Assembly (NCBI RefSeq): GCF_018802605.1
Contig: NZ_CP069161.1
Coordinates: forward strand, 1,240,001 to 1,304,000
Source of the DNA: Paludibacterium paludis
Lineage (GTDB): Bacteria; Pseudomonadota; Gammaproteobacteria; Burkholderiales; Chromobacteriaceae
Length of the DNA stretch: 64,000 nucleotides
Direction: 5' to 3'
Made by a program: the position numbers and the translations under genes. Of the stretch, positions 51,096 through 60,253 are shown one piece after another. Every line of letters begins with the position of its first letter. The stretch's first letter is position 1. The notes below the pieces were generated by a model that searched no databases, was not told where the DNA came from, and worked only from the letters and a program-made list of their open reading frames with translations.

Positions 51096-51314
51096 TTGGG
51101 ATTGAGCCCATGACGACGGGCCACGAGGGAAACCGACTGGCCGGGCATGAAGCTTTCGGCCACAATGGCCTGCTTCTCCTCGATGCTCCAGCGGCGGCGG
51201 CGCTCGGGTCCGAGTACATCTGTCTTGTTGTTGGTGTTAGTCATAAACATAGCCTTAAACCTATCCCTTATTCTAAGCGGGAATCGGTGTCCTATGTTTC
51301 AGGGGGCTCATCCA
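51096..51314 (-). mobile_element. Left-end fragment of a second IS2-like copy
   Basis: 219 bp nearly identical to 44848-45066 but in opposite orientation, from the left inverted repeat (ending at 51314) to codon RHGLNPN of orfA, where the IS3 element cuts it. It interrupts an IS66 transposase. Confidence 0.9.
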
Positions 51315-51598
51315 CACGCTATGTGGACGATGGTCGCATGGAGATCGCCAACAATGCCGCCGAGCGTGCCCTGCGCGGAGTGGCGCTTGGTCGTAAAAAT
51401 TATCTATTCCTCGGCTCCGATGCGGGTGGCGAACGAGCCGCCGCCATCTACGGCCTGATCGGCACCTCCAAATTGAACGGGCACAACCCGAAAGCCTGGC
51501 TAAAAGAGGTCTTGAGCAAGATAGCCGACTATCCCGTCAATCGGGTCAGCGAGCTGCTGCCCTGGAATCTCGCGCCGAAATCCCCCGGCGAAGTCTGA
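51315..51598 (+). pseudogene. IS66-family transposase, C-terminal fragment
   Basis: Encodes YVDDGRMEIANNAAERALRG, then GRKNYLFLGSDAGGERAAAI and KLNGHNPKAWLKEVL, the C-terminus of TnpC-type IS66 transposases. The terminal repeat GTAATGGTAAGCACC (reverse strand, from 51662) marks the IS66 right end. The larger N-terminal part is missing. Confidence 0.88.
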
Positions 51599-51695
51599 GC
51601 ATATACCCTGCGTCAAATGACAACACCCGGCAAGACGGTCTTGGCCAGGTGCTTACCATTACGCGTTGTTGAAGCTGGCTTGTTCCCTGATTTGC

Positions 51696-51773
51696 TTACG
51701 GTTTATCGAGAAATTCTGTTAGCCGCTCTAAGCCGATCTTGTGCTTGATGATATTATGGTTAAAACTAGCCAT
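51696..51773 (-). pseudogene. Remnant of an IS481-like transposase N-terminus
   Basis: 25 codons starting MASFNHNIIKHKIGLERLTE behind a good ribosome site (AAGGAGTAAC). This matches the very start of IS481-type transposases (FNHNIIKHKxGLLNLA), after which it stops. Short, so the call is tentative. Confidence 0.55.
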
Positions 51774-51799
51774 TGGGTTACTCCTTCGCGCTGTTTTGA

Positions 51800-52841
51800 G
51801 GCTTTGTTGCATAAATCGGCCGAGGATTGAGCTTCCCCTTTCCCCAGGCAGATTTATGCCATAGCCACCGTTTGCGGTCGGCCAAGCACGCTGAAGCGAT
51901 TCAGAATGGCGGCGCGCACTTGCAGCTCCGCCACCTGGCGGTCGAAGTCTCTGGCCATCACTCGTTCACCCAGCCGTTTGAAACAGCGCATCTTGGTTTC
52001 CACCAAGCTGCGGCGGTGGTAGCCGCTCCAGCGCTTCCAGATCGCCCGGCCCAGCCGTTTCGTGGCTCGGAGAATCTCATTGCGCGCCAACACGCCCGGC
52101 GATGTCCCTTTCCATGGCCTGCCATTCTTGCGGGTGGGGATGCGCGCATCGGCGCTGCGTGCGGCAATGGCTTCATGGCAGGTCTTGGTGTCGTAAGCGC
52201 CATCGCCGCTGACGCTGGCAACGGGTTCATTGGGCGGGATTTGTTGCAGTAGGGATGGCAGCATCTGTGCATCCCCCTGTCGGTTGTCGGTGACCTCAAT
52301 GGCCCGAATTTCCAAGGTTTCTGCGTCGATGCCCAGATGCACTTTGCGCCATTGGCGGCGGTATTCCGCGCCATGCTTCTTGGTTTTCCATTCGCCTTCG
52401 CCCAGCATCTTGATGCCAGTGCTATCCACCAACAGATGCAAAGCGCCCTGGCTGTGGCTGTGGCGATAAGGGATGTTGACCTGTAGCGTTTTCTGGCGGC
52501 GGCATACCGTGCTGTAGTCTGGAGCCGTCCAGCCGAGGCCCGCGAGTTTGAGCAGGCTTTGCACGAAGCCGATGGACTGCCTGAGCGCTAAGCCGAACAG
52601 GCATTTGATGGTCAGGCAGAACTGAATGGCAGCGTCGCTATAGGTTTGCGCCCGCCCGAGCTTGCCCTGGGGCTTGGCCTGCCAGGCCAGGTCTCGATCC
52701 AGCCAAACAGACAAGGAACCGCGCTGGATCAGGGCGCGGTTGTAGGCTGACCAATTGGTGGTTTTGTACTTCGTAGGGACGGGCTTGGCCATGCCATCAT
52801 TCTACCAAGCCTGGACCTGGGCGGATTTGTGCAACAAAGCC
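51800..52841 (-). mobile_element. IS5-family (IS903-like) element, complete
   Basis: 1042 bp with terminal repeats GGCTTTGTTGCATAAAT (left) and GGCTTTGTTGCACAAAT (right, reverse complement). A 9-bp target duplication CTGTTTTGA lies at 51791-51799 and 52842-52850. Carries one transposase gene without damage; looks like the most recent insertion here. Confidence 0.95.
51854..52792 (-). CDS. IS5-family transposase
   Basis: 312 residues. N-terminal DUF4372-like/IS903-type region (TNWSAYNRALIQRGSLSVWL), catalytic residues in LLVDSTGIKMLG, SGDGAYDTKTCHE and RSLVETKMRCFKRLG. Intact. Confidence 0.95.
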   Translation of the reverse strand: MAKPVPTKYKTTNWSAYNRALIQRGSLSVWLDRDLAWQAKPQGKLGRAQTYSDAAIQFCLTIKCLFGLALRQSIGFVQSLLKLAGLGWTAPDYSTVCRRQKTLQVNIPYRHSHSQGALHLLVDSTGIKMLGEGEWKTKKHGAEYRRQWRKVHLGIDAETLEIRAIEVTDNRQGDAQMLPSLLQQIPPNEPVASVSGDGAYDTKTCHEAIAARSADARIPTRKNGRPWKGTSPGVLARNEILRATKRLGRAIWKRWSGYHRRSLVETKMRCFKRLGERVMARDFDRQVAELQVRAAILNRFSVLGRPQTVAMA

Positions 52842-52945
52842 CTGTTTTGATGAAAATTCACACCTCTATCAAAACGGGTAACCCCACCTTCCGGCAAGGC
52901 CTGACTGTCAGATCAAGTCTGAACTTCTACAGTTCAGACCTTCCT
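52842..52945. other. Junction between IS cluster and rhamnose operon
   Basis: About 100 bases with no gene. CTGTCAGATCAAGTCTGAAC (52907-52926) looks like an insertion-sequence end, possibly that of the IS481 remnant on the other side of the IS5 copy. Confidence 0.3.
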
Positions 52946-53491
52946 TTACGGCAGCTCAGCAAGAGCCAGTATCGGAGCGCTTGTATCCTTTTCCGAGAGA
53001 GTGATCCTATTTTTGTCAGGCCAGTGAATTGCAAGCTTTTCATCATTCCATAAAATGCTACGTTCTAATTCTTTGAACCAATAGTCAGTAGTTTTATATA
53101 GAAAATCAGCAGAATCACTTAATACCAGAAATCCATGTGCAAAACCTTCCGGAATCCAAAGCATTTTTTTATTTTTTGAACTAAGGATTTCGCCATACCA
53201 TTCGCCGAATGAAGGAGAGTTTTGGCGAATATCTACAGCAACATCAAAGACCTCCCCAGAAGTGACTCGAACTAACTTGCCTTGTTGATGCGGCGGCAAC
53301 TGATAGTGCAGTCCACGTAAAACTCCTTTGCTGGAACGTGAGTGATTATCTTGGACGAAACGCACATCATAGCCTACGGCTTCGTTGAATTGCTTCTCGT
53401 TGAAGCTTTCCATGAAAAATCCACGCTCGTCACCAAAGACTATCGGCTCAATGATTTTGATGTCAGGAATAGGGGCGTCGATGATCTTCAT
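52946..53491 (-). CDS. rfbC: dTDP-4-dehydrorhamnose 3,5-epimerase
   Basis: 181 residues, cupin fold; third step of dTDP-L-rhamnose synthesis. The catalytic histidine lies in VLRGLHYQLPP; other family motifs are VFGDERGFFMESFNEKQF and IPEGFAHGFLVLS. Base use is clearly more AT-rich than rfbB, rfbD and rfbA, with rare AAA/ATT-rich codons, suggesting a separate origin. Start overlaps the rfbA stop by 1 base. The stop is immediately next to IS debris. Confidence 0.95.
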   Translation of the reverse strand: MKIIDAPIPDIKIIEPIVFGDERGFFMESFNEKQFNEAVGYDVRFVQDNHSRSSKGVLRGLHYQLPPHQQGKLVRVTSGEVFDVAVDIRQNSPSFGEWYGEILSSKNKKMLWIPEGFAHGFLVLSDSADFLYKTTDYWFKELERSILWNDEKLAIHWPDKNRITLSEKDTSAPILALAELP

Positions 53492-54384
53492 CAGAAAGCC
53501 TTTTCGCGCAATATATTAAATAAGTAGTTGCCGTACGCATTTTTCTTCAGCGGTTGTGCCAAACGTTCAACCTGAGCCTCATCGATATATCCGGATCGGT
53601 ACGCAATTTCTTCAGGGCACGCTACTTTAAGGCCTTGGCGGTTTTCTATGGTCTGGATGAACTGGCTGGCCTCCAGCATCGACTCGTGCGTGCCGGTGTC
53701 CAGCCAAGCGAAGCCGCGTCCCATGGTTTTCACATCCAGCGCCCCTTGTTCCAGGTATCGGGCATTGACATCGGTGATCTCCAGTTCGCCTCGCGGTGAG
53801 GGTTTGATGGATTTTGCGATGTCCACTACATTGTTATCGTAGAAATAGAGTCCCGTGACCGCATAGTTGGATTTGGGTTGTTGGGGTTTCTCTTCGAGGC
53901 TGAGCGCTGTCCCATTCTCGTCGAATTCAACAACGCCATAGCGCTCGGGATCGTTGACACGGTAGGCGAAGACCGTGGCGCCTTCAGGCTTTTCTGTGGC
54001 CTGTTTCAGCAAGGGCGAAAAGTCATGTCCATAAAAAATATTATCACCGAGCACCAAGGCACTGGGATCGTTACCGATAAAGGACTCGCCGATGATGAAG
54101 GCTTGCGCCAGCCCATCGGGAGAGGGCTGTATCGCATAGGAAATGGAAATACCCCATTGGCTGCCGTCGCCCAGCAGGTGTTCGAAGCGCGGGGTGTCCT
54201 GGGGGGTGGAAATGACCAGAATGTCGCGAATGCCAGCCAACATCAGCGTGCTCAACGGGTAGTAGATCATCGGCTTGTCGTAGATCGGTAGCAATTGCTT
54301 GCTGACGGCCAGCGTGGCCGGATATAAGCGTGTTCCCGAGCCGCCTGCCAGAATGATGCCTTTGCGGTTTGCTGTCATTGCCAC
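53491..54384 (-). CDS. rfbA: Glucose-1-phosphate thymidylyltransferase
   Basis: 297 residues (starts at 54384 or, two codons in, 54378). Nucleotidyltransferase motif [20 protein letters not shown], then [27 protein letters not shown] and the C-terminal YGNYLFNI. Makes dTDP-glucose from dTTP and glucose-1-phosphate, the first pathway step. Confidence 0.97.
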   Translation of the reverse strand: MAMTANRKGIILAGGSGTRLYPATLAVSKQLLPIYDKPMIYYPLSTLMLAGIRDILVISTPQDTPRFEHLLGDGSQWGISISYAIQPSPDGLAQAFIIGESFIGNDPSALVLGDNIFYGHDFSPLLKQATEKPEGATVFAYRVNDPERYGVVEFDENGTALSLEEKPQQPKSNYAVTGLYFYDNNVVDIAKSIKPSPRGELEITDVNARYLEQGALDVKTMGRGFAWLDTGTHESMLEASQFIQTIENRQGLKVACPEEIAYRSGYIDEAQVERLAQPLKKNAYGNYLFNILREKAF

Positions 54385-54402
54385 TAATCCCTATTGATCG
54401 AG

Positions 54403-55308
54403 TTACTTTTCTGTTATCTGTTCGAAGACCTGCGCGACGCCATGTGTCCAGTCCGGAAGGGTCAAGCCGAAGGTCTGTGTCAATTTGGCGCAATCGAGGC
54501 GCGAGTTGGCCGGGCGCCGGGCGGGGAGGGGGTAGCCGTCGGTTGGAATCGGTTTGATTTTGTCCTGCGATAGCTTGAGCTTGATGCCAGCTCGCTCGGC
54601 AAGGCCGACGACGTAACGGGCATAACCATGCCACGATGTCTCGCCCGAGGCGGTGAGGTGATAGGTCCCAAAGGGAAAGTCCGCGGTGGTGCGATATTTC
54701 CACTGCCCGATGAGCTGGGCTGTGACGTCGGCCAGCAGCGCCGCCGAGGTCGGTGCTCCGAATTGATCGGCAACAATGCTTAATGAGTCCCTATCCTTGG
54801 CCAGACGCAGGATGGTTTTGAGGAAATTATTGCCGTGCGCGCCAACCACCCAACTGGTGCGCAGAATCAGGTGGCGGCCGGTTTCTTCGCGAATGGCGGT
54901 TTCACCTTCGTGCTTCGATGCGCCGTATACCGACAAGGGATGCGTTGGATCGTCTTCTGTATAGCGTCCTTCCTTGTCGCCATCGAAAACATAATCCGTC
55001 GAATAATGAATCAGCATGGCGTTGTTCTGCTCCGCCCAGCGTGCCAGTGCGCGAGGCGCTGCGGCATTGATGGCGAACGCGGAGTCGGGATCCTTTTCCG
55101 CCTGGTCGACCGCGGTATAGGCGGCCGGATTGACGATGATCGTAGGCGTGAAGGTGTCCAGCGTTTTACGGATTGACTCGGGATCGCCCAGATCCATCAT
55201 ATTGCGCCCTGCGGCCAGAACGTCTCCCAGCGGAGCGAGGGCGCGTTTGAGCTCGAAGCCGACTTGGCCGTTCGCTCCGGTGATCAGGATCCGCAGTGGC
55301 TTAACCAT
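54403..55308 (-). CDS. rfbD: dTDP-4-dehydrorhamnose reductase
   Basis: 301 residues from ATG at 55308, which overlaps the rfbB stop by 8 bases; longer upstream frames run antisense-like through rfbB and are rejected. Rossmann motif [25 protein letters not shown] and the catalytic YGASKHEGE. Final reduction to dTDP-L-rhamnose with NAD(P)H. Confidence 0.96.
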   Translation of the reverse strand: MVKPLRILITGANGQVGFELKRALAPLGDVLAAGRNMMDLGDPESIRKTLDTFTPTIIVNPAAYTAVDQAEKDPDSAFAINAAAPRALARWAEQNNAMLIHYSTDYVFDGDKEGRYTEDDPTHPLSVYGASKHEGETAIREETGRHLILRTSWVVGAHGNNFLKTILRLAKDRDSLSIVADQFGAPTSAALLADVTAQLIGQWKYRTTADFPFGTYHLTASGETSWHGYARYVVGLAERAGIKLKLSQDKIKPIPTDGYPLPARRPANSRLDCAKLTQTFGLTLPDWTHGVAQVFEQITEK

Positions 55309-56359
55309 AGTGCTTCTCCAGCCAGGAGCGGTAGGCGCCGCTGGTGACGTTGTCGGTCCATTCTGAGTTCTCCAAATACCAAGCGACAGTCTTGCGGATA
55401 CCCGACTCGAAGGTTTCCGCCGGTTTCCAGCCCAGCTCCCGTTCCAGTTTGCGTGCATCGATCGCATAGCGGCGATCGTGACCGGGACGATCAGTGACGA
55501 AAGTGATTTGCTCGGTGTAAGGCTTGCCATCCTGGCGCGGCTTCATTTCGTCAAGTAGCGCGCAGATCGTTTTGACCACATCTAGGTTGGCTTTCTCGTT
55601 CCATCCGCCCACGTTGTAGGTTTCGCCCGGTGTGCCGGCTTCCAGCACGCGGCGGATCGCCGAGCAATGATCCTTGACGAACAGCCAGTCGCGAATTTGT
55701 TGCCCGTCGCCGTAAATCGGCAGGGGTTTGCCGGCCAGTGCGTTGAGGATCACCAGCGGGATGAGTTTTTCCGGGAAATGATAGGGGCCGTAATTGTTGG
55801 AGCAATTGGTCGTCAGGACAGGCAGTCCGTAAGTGTGGTGCCATGCCCGCACTAAATGATCACTGGCGGCCTTGCTGGCCGAGTAGGGGCTGTTGGGCTC
55901 ATAGGCGTGCGTTTCGGTGAACGCCGGAGCGTCGGTGGCAAGCGTGCCGTAGACCTCGTCGGTGGAGACATGGAGGAAGCGGAAAGCGGCCTTTTCCGTG
56001 TCGGGCAGCGATTGCCAATAACCGCGCACCGACTCGAGCAGATTGAACGTGCCGACCACATTGGTCTGGATGAAGTCACCGGGACCATGGATCGAACGGT
56101 CGACATGCGATTCGGCGGCGAAGTTGATCACGGCGCGTGGACGATGGGTGTCGAGAAGCGCTCCGAGGAGTTCACGGTCGCCGATGTCGCCCTTGATGAA
56201 AATGTGCTGCGGATTGCCCTCTAGGGAACGGAGGGTCTCCAGGTTGCCGGCGTAGGTCAGTGCGTCGAGGTTGACGAGGGTTTCCTGCTGCCCGCTGATC
56301 CAGTCCAGTACGAAATTGCCACCAATAAAGCCGGCTCCGCCGGTCACCAAAATGGTCAT
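55301..56359 (-). CDS. rfbB: dTDP-glucose 4,6-dehydratase
   Basis: 352 residues from ATG at 56359 (an upstream GTG five codons earlier is less likely). SDR extended fold: [37 protein letters not shown] with the catalytic D/E, and [12 protein letters not shown]. First gene of rfbBDAC. Upstream lies a perfect hairpin (56390-56421). Confidence 0.97.
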   Translation of the reverse strand: MTILVTGGAGFIGGNFVLDWISGQQETLVNLDALTYAGNLETLRSLEGNPQHIFIKGDIGDRELLGALLDTHRPRAVINFAAESHVDRSIHGPGDFIQTNVVGTFNLLESVRGYWQSLPDTEKAAFRFLHVSTDEVYGTLATDAPAFTETHAYEPNSPYSASKAASDHLVRAWHHTYGLPVLTTNCSNNYGPYHFPEKLIPLVILNALAGKPLPIYGDGQQIRDWLFVKDHCSAIRRVLEAGTPGETYNVGGWNEKANLDVVKTICALLDEMKPRQDGKPYTEQITFVTDRPGHDRRYAIDARKLERELGWKPAETFESGIRKTVAWYLENSEWTDNVTSGAYRSWLEKHYG

Positions 56360-56642
56360 TGCCAATCTCACCACATATTCGTTAGTGGGCGCATTGAAAA
56401 ATAGGAGTATTTTTCAATGCGTCTTTGCATGTCATTGTTTTACTATGTAATTATGACTTAGTCATTGCGATATTTTAAGATACTCTGCCGTGCTGTACCA
56501 GCAATAAAATACCATTTACAGAGAAAAGTCGTGCATTGTACCTAGATGGAAGCTGGGGCTTGATAATGGCGATTTGGAGGAGGGCTGTACTGTTTCGATC
56601 AGACGTTTGCTGTCGGATGATTTACGCATCGCCCGCTAATGT
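56360..56642 (-). promoter_or_regulatory. Leader/promoter region of rfbBDAC with hairpin and palindrome
   Basis: No gene. CGCATTGAAAAATA (56390-56403) and TATTTTTCAATGCG (56408-56421) form a perfect 14-bp stem with a 4-base loop, ending 31 bases before the rfbB ATG. Further upstream ATGACTTAGTCAT (56453-56465) is a 13-bp palindrome. The region is AT-rich. The remaining part to the tRNA terminator holds nothing recognised. Confidence 0.5.
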
Positions 56643-56678
56643 GAAAAAGCCCGATCACATGGGTGATCGGGCTTTTGG
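56643..56678 (-). terminator. Rho-independent terminator after tRNA-Asn
   Basis: AAAAGCCCGATCAC / GTGATCGGGCTTTT hairpin; on the minus strand followed by a T run. Confidence 0.85.
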
Positions 56679-56682
56679 AATC

Positions 56683-56758
56683 TGGCTCCCCGAGCAGGGC
56701 TCGAACCTGCGACCTGCGGATTAACAGTCCGTCGCTCTACCAACTGAGCTATCAGGGA
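56683..56758 (-). tRNA. tRNA-Asn(GTT)
   Basis: 76 bases with encoded CCA. Acceptor TCCCTGA pairs with TCGGGGA (one wobble); anticodon loop CTGTTAA gives GTT. Confidence 0.95.
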
Positions 56759-56797
56759 ATTGTCTGGAACAACTTGCGTCGTTCAGCGATGGGGCGA

Positions 56798-56826
56798 ACT
56801 ATACCGGTGTTGATGGGGGCTGTCAA
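56798..56826 (-). promoter_or_regulatory. Promoter of tRNA-Asn
   Basis: On the minus strand TTGACA (56826-56821), 17-base spacer, TATAGT (56803-56798): near-consensus sigma-70. Confidence 0.8.
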
Positions 56827-57012
56827 CACTCGTGAGCGTGACGTGATCCACATATTTTTATATATCCGCCAATAATTTAAATAAGTCCATGAAAATGATT
56901 GTTATATGAATAATGCATTATTTCTTGAATCACACTGGATTGGCCCAATATAAGTTAAATTCAAGCGCCAAGTTTTGCGCTTTGGTAATGACTTTTGGGT
57001 AACGGGGGCTCG

Positions 57013-58032
57013 ATGGATAACAAATGGCAGGAAGGATTCGAAGCAAGGGGCGGTCAATTCGAGGGTGTGGCGGTGTGCTTTGCCGATGTGGCGACTGAGC
57101 TTGAGCGAATGGAGAGCGGCGCGTTTCTTTCTCCACTCGCGGCATTTCGGCTGATCAAGGTTAGCGGCGAAGATACCAGCGCTTTTTTGCAGGGGCAACT
57201 GTCCAGCGATATCCGAGAAGTGACCCCGGTACATAGCCAATACAGTACCTATTCCACGGCGAAAGGCCGGATGTTGGCCAATTTTCTTGTATGGCAATAT
57301 CGTGACGACTATTTCTTAATGGTATCGGCGGATATTGCCGACGCCATTGTCCGTCGTTTGTCGATGTTCGTCCTGCGCTCGAAGGTAAAGCTTGAGCTGC
57401 TTGACGGGGAATGGCATTTGCTGGGCGGGATGGGCGGAGACGTTGAATCCTGGCTGGCGAAATATGTGGCGATACCACGCGCCGTCCATGAGGTCGCCTC
57501 AGCCGGGGATGTCGTTCTGATCCGCTTGCCCTCTGGCGCGCTATTGGCCGCGCTCTCCGAGCCGGTCCGGGAGGACGTCATGGCGGCAATGCCCGACCTG
57601 GCGTTGATTGGCAGTGCTTCATGGTTATTGCGGGATATCCGCGCTGGCATAGCGTGGGTCACGGCCACCACACGGGAGCTGTTCGTTCCGCAAATGGCCA
57701 ATATGGATAAAATCGGGGCGATCAGTTTCCGTAAAGGTTGTTATCCCGGCCAGGAAATTGTTGCCCGTACGGAATATCTGGGAAAGGTGAAGCGTCGGCT
57801 TTACCGAGCGGAAGTCGCGGGTGAGGCGGCGGCGGGAGACCCCTTGTTTATTCCTTCCATGGGAGAGCAGGTAATTGGCCATGTGGTCAATACGGTCAAA
57901 TTATCCAACGGTAAAAATGAGTGTCTTGTCGTGGCGCAGGAAGCCGGTTGGGAGGAGTCTATTCATTTAAAAGGGATCGATGGCCCGATTTTGACTCAAT
58001 TGCTTTTATCTTCGCATGACATCCGTGAGTAA
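57013..58032 (+). CDS. ygfZ: YgfZ/GcvT-like folate-binding protein
   Basis: 339 residues. The signature KGCYPGQEIVAR with the conserved cysteine is present, preceded by FIKVSGED-like LIKVSGEDTSAFLQGQLSSD. YgfZ uses tetrahydrofolate to help maintain certain Fe-S enzymes such as MiaB. ATG at 57013 is chosen since an SD-like GGGGGC precedes it; the frame is open a few codons further up. Confidence 0.94.
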   Translation: MDNKWQEGFEARGGQFEGVAVCFADVATELERMESGAFLSPLAAFRLIKVSGEDTSAFLQGQLSSDIREVTPVHSQYSTYSTAKGRMLANFLVWQYRDDYFLMVSADIADAIVRRLSMFVLRSKVKLELLDGEWHLLGGMGGDVESWLAKYVAIPRAVHEVASAGDVVLIRLPSGALLAALSEPVREDVMAAMPDLALIGSASWLLRDIRAGIAWVTATTRELFVPQMANMDKIGAISFRKGCYPGQEIVARTEYLGKVKRRLYRAEVAGEAAAGDPLFIPSMGEQVIGHVVNTVKLSNGKNECLVVAQEAGWEESIHLKGIDGPILTQLLLSSHDIRE

Positions 58033-58153
58033 ATTTTTATTAATAGTTTGATTTTTCCCGCAATACGGTTTATTTTTGATTTGCCAATGGCGACGTGACT
58101 TGCGTTTGCCTGGTTCCCATAATCTACAGTAACCACGGTATAAGGTATAAATA

Positions 58154-58459
58154 ATGGATCTCAGCAAATTGGAACTCCCTGAACTGCTCACCCTCAAATC
58201 CGACCTCGAGCAGGAAATCAAGCGGCGGGAACATGATGCGAAAGACAAGGCACGCAAGCAGATCGTCGAAATCGCCAAGACCTATGGCCTGTCCGTAGAG
58301 GACGTGCTGGCGAAGACCGGCACCACCCGCAAGCCCGTTGAAGCCAAATACCGTCATCCGGATCATCCTGAGCTGACCTGGACCGGCCGCGGCCGCAAGC
58401 CGGTATGGGTTCAGGAGTTGCTTGCCAGTGGCAAGACGATGGAAGACCTGACTATCTGA
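58154..58459 (+). CDS. H-NS family nucleoid-associated protein
   Basis: 101 residues. N-terminal coiled coil (about 1-45, ELLTLKSDLEQEIKRREHD) for oligomerisation, and C-terminal DNA-binding domain KYRHPDHPELTWTGRGRKP with the AT-hook-like core TWTGRGRKP. Of the short Bph3/BpH-NS type. Such proteins silence AT-rich, acquired DNA; the nearby rfb and IS DNA would be natural targets (inference). Confidence 0.93.
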   Translation: MDLSKLELPELLTLKSDLEQEIKRREHDAKDKARKQIVEIAKTYGLSVEDVLAKTGTTRKPVEAKYRHPDHPELTWTGRGRKPVWVQELLASGKTMEDLTI

Positions 58460-58482
58460 TCCGGTTCAGTCCTGTCATTGGC

Positions 58483-58508
58483 AAAAACGCCCTGCGGGGC
58501 GTTTTTTG
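58483..58508 (+). terminator. Rho-independent terminator after H-NS gene
   Basis: AAAACGCCC / GGGGCGTTTT with six T. Confidence 0.85.
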
Positions 58509-58586
58509 CTTTTCATCTGTAACTGCCATCTTTCAGGTCGTGCTGTTAAGATATAGCCATGCTATTTCTGCAAGCAGGAAAAACTC

Positions 58587-60248
58587 ATGCTGGGTTTATT
58601 CAAGCGGAAGCCCAAACCCTCCGAAAACCCCTTTGATGGGCCGGAGGCCGCGGCGGCCTGGCTGGCGGCCAGTCTCGACAATGAAGGGCCTGCGGCGCAT
58701 GCCACGGTCGCACGGCGTATCCAGACCTGGAAACGGGCCGGGGCTTGTCCGGGAAAACCCCAGCTTGATGCGCTCTTTGTCCTCTATCAGGGATCCTGGG
58801 CGCTTCATCAGCAATTGATGGGCAATGTTCTGCTCAACACCCGCATGCCCGAAGCACTGGAAAACGATCTGCGCGAAAAAAGCCTGGAGTGGTCCTCGGC
58901 CTTCCTTTCTGTCCTGATCCCCCTTACGCATCTGCCGGCCTCAAGCGAAGAGCGGCAATGGTTGGCGCCCAGTCTCCCCCTCGTGAGTGTGTTGACCCTG
59001 ACATTGCTGGCCGAGCAGGCGAGGTGGCGTTATATGCGTCACCTGGAGCCTGATTCGGCATTTTGGCGCACGTTGCATAAAACCTACGCACACAGTGAAG
59101 CGGCCGGATTCGCCGGGCAGGATGTCGTGTTGAACGACGGAGAGCCGCCGACGACCGTCGAAGATTTGTATCTTGGCATTTTGATGCTGTCACTGTTGCC
59201 ATATGGCTCCCTGACGACATTGCAGCTGGATGCGGCCTGGCAGGTGTTGCAGGAGCTTTCCACGCGCATGAGCCTGATCCGTCGGCGTGATGCCTGGTCG
59301 AGCTTCGAGGTTCGTCTTGGTGGTGACAGGCCGGCCATGCGACCGTCGGATGACGGCGCTTCGGCCATGTCCCGATACTGGACGACGGAGGTGTTGTCCG
59401 AAGAGTTGCAGGAATGGCTGGCGTTGCTGGAGTCAGGTCGGCCCTTGCCGGATAGCATCATGCGCCGGCCGCGCGGGCTCGATGCGGGAGTGCTGCGCAT
59501 TCTTCTCCGTTCTTGGGCTCCGCAAGTTGTGAGGATTGACCGGGCGGCCCGGACGGGGGATGACGGTCAGGTCGATCTGATTCACCGGCTGCCTGCAATC
59601 CATGCGGTGCTGCGGGAGCAGGAGGATGAGCATGGGGACGATGCCGGAGAGGAAAGCAAAGGCTTTGACCGTGCTGTCGATCTTCGTGTGTACGGATTCG
59701 TGACTCACCGGGCGCCTGAACGTGTCGTGCAGGAAAAACCCCGGGTGGCGGGGCCGTTGGTGGTGCGGGCCGATATCGATAACGTCAGCCGCAGCGGCAT
59801 CGGGCTGGAGCTGAGCGAGGAGGGCCAGGAGTGGCTTGCCGCCGGCCGTCTGGTGGCGTTTCGCCGCCTTAGCGAGTCGATGTGGGCACTTGGGATCATC
59901 CGGCGGATCAAGCGCAAAGAAGGCGGGCGATGTTTTCTGGGAATCGAAACCATCGGCGACCAGGCCATTGCGGCCTCGTTGCGTCCGACGGATCAGCGAA
60001 TGGTGGAAGCCGGGTTGCCGACCGAACATGTGTGGCGCAATGGCATGATTGCCATTCACCTTCCATCCCATGGCCCGGAGCAGAGCGGATCCCGGTTGAT
60101 CATGCCTTCCGCATGGTGCGTGCCGGACCGGCCGTTCTTCATGGATGTGCGCGGCAAAACCATTCAGCTGACGCTGGGGCGCATGATAGAAAGCGGCAGT
60201 GACTGGGCGCTGGTGGATCTTGTCGACGTGACCCCGCCGGCGACCTGA
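58587..60248 (+). CDS. Protein of unknown function, PilZ-like motif near C-terminus
   Basis: 553 residues, not recognised as a whole. No signal peptide; N-terminus MLGLFKRKPKPSENPFDGPE is charged. Residues about 120-160 and 200-240 are helical and Leu-rich; an acidic linker (EQEDEHGDDAGEES) lies near 350. The C-terminal third has DNVSRSGIGLEL followed by beta strands, which fits the (D/N)xSxxG half of the PilZ c-di-GMP motif; the preceding RxxxR half is not visible. Start ATG follows GCAGGAAA. Probably cytosolic and perhaps c-di-GMP linked, weakly supported. Confidence 0.65.
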   Translation: MLGLFKRKPKPSENPFDGPEAAAAWLAASLDNEGPAAHATVARRIQTWKRAGACPGKPQLDALFVLYQGSWALHQQLMGNVLLNTRMPEALENDLREKSLEWSSAFLSVLIPLTHLPASSEERQWLAPSLPLVSVLTLTLLAEQARWRYMRHLEPDSAFWRTLHKTYAHSEAAGFAGQDVVLNDGEPPTTVEDLYLGILMLSLLPYGSLTTLQLDAAWQVLQELSTRMSLIRRRDAWSSFEVRLGGDRPAMRPSDDGASAMSRYWTTEVLSEELQEWLALLESGRPLPDSIMRRPRGLDAGVLRILLRSWAPQVVRIDRAARTGDDGQVDLIHRLPAIHAVLREQEDEHGDDAGEESKGFDRAVDLRVYGFVTHRAPERVVQEKPRVAGPLVVRADIDNVSRSGIGLELSEEGQEWLAAGRLVAFRRLSESMWALGIIRRIKRKEGGRCFLGIETIGDQAIAASLRPTDQRMVEAGLPTEHVWRNGMIAIHLPSHGPEQSGSRLIMPSAWCVPDRPFFMDVRGKTIQLTLGRMIESGSDWALVDLVDVTPPAT

Positions 60249-60253
60249 CCTGC

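Noticed and set aside
54403..55530. Longer 375-residue start for rfbD
   Set aside because: The extra N-terminus overlaps rfbB in another frame and is not conserved; ATG at 55308 starts just before the Rossmann motif.
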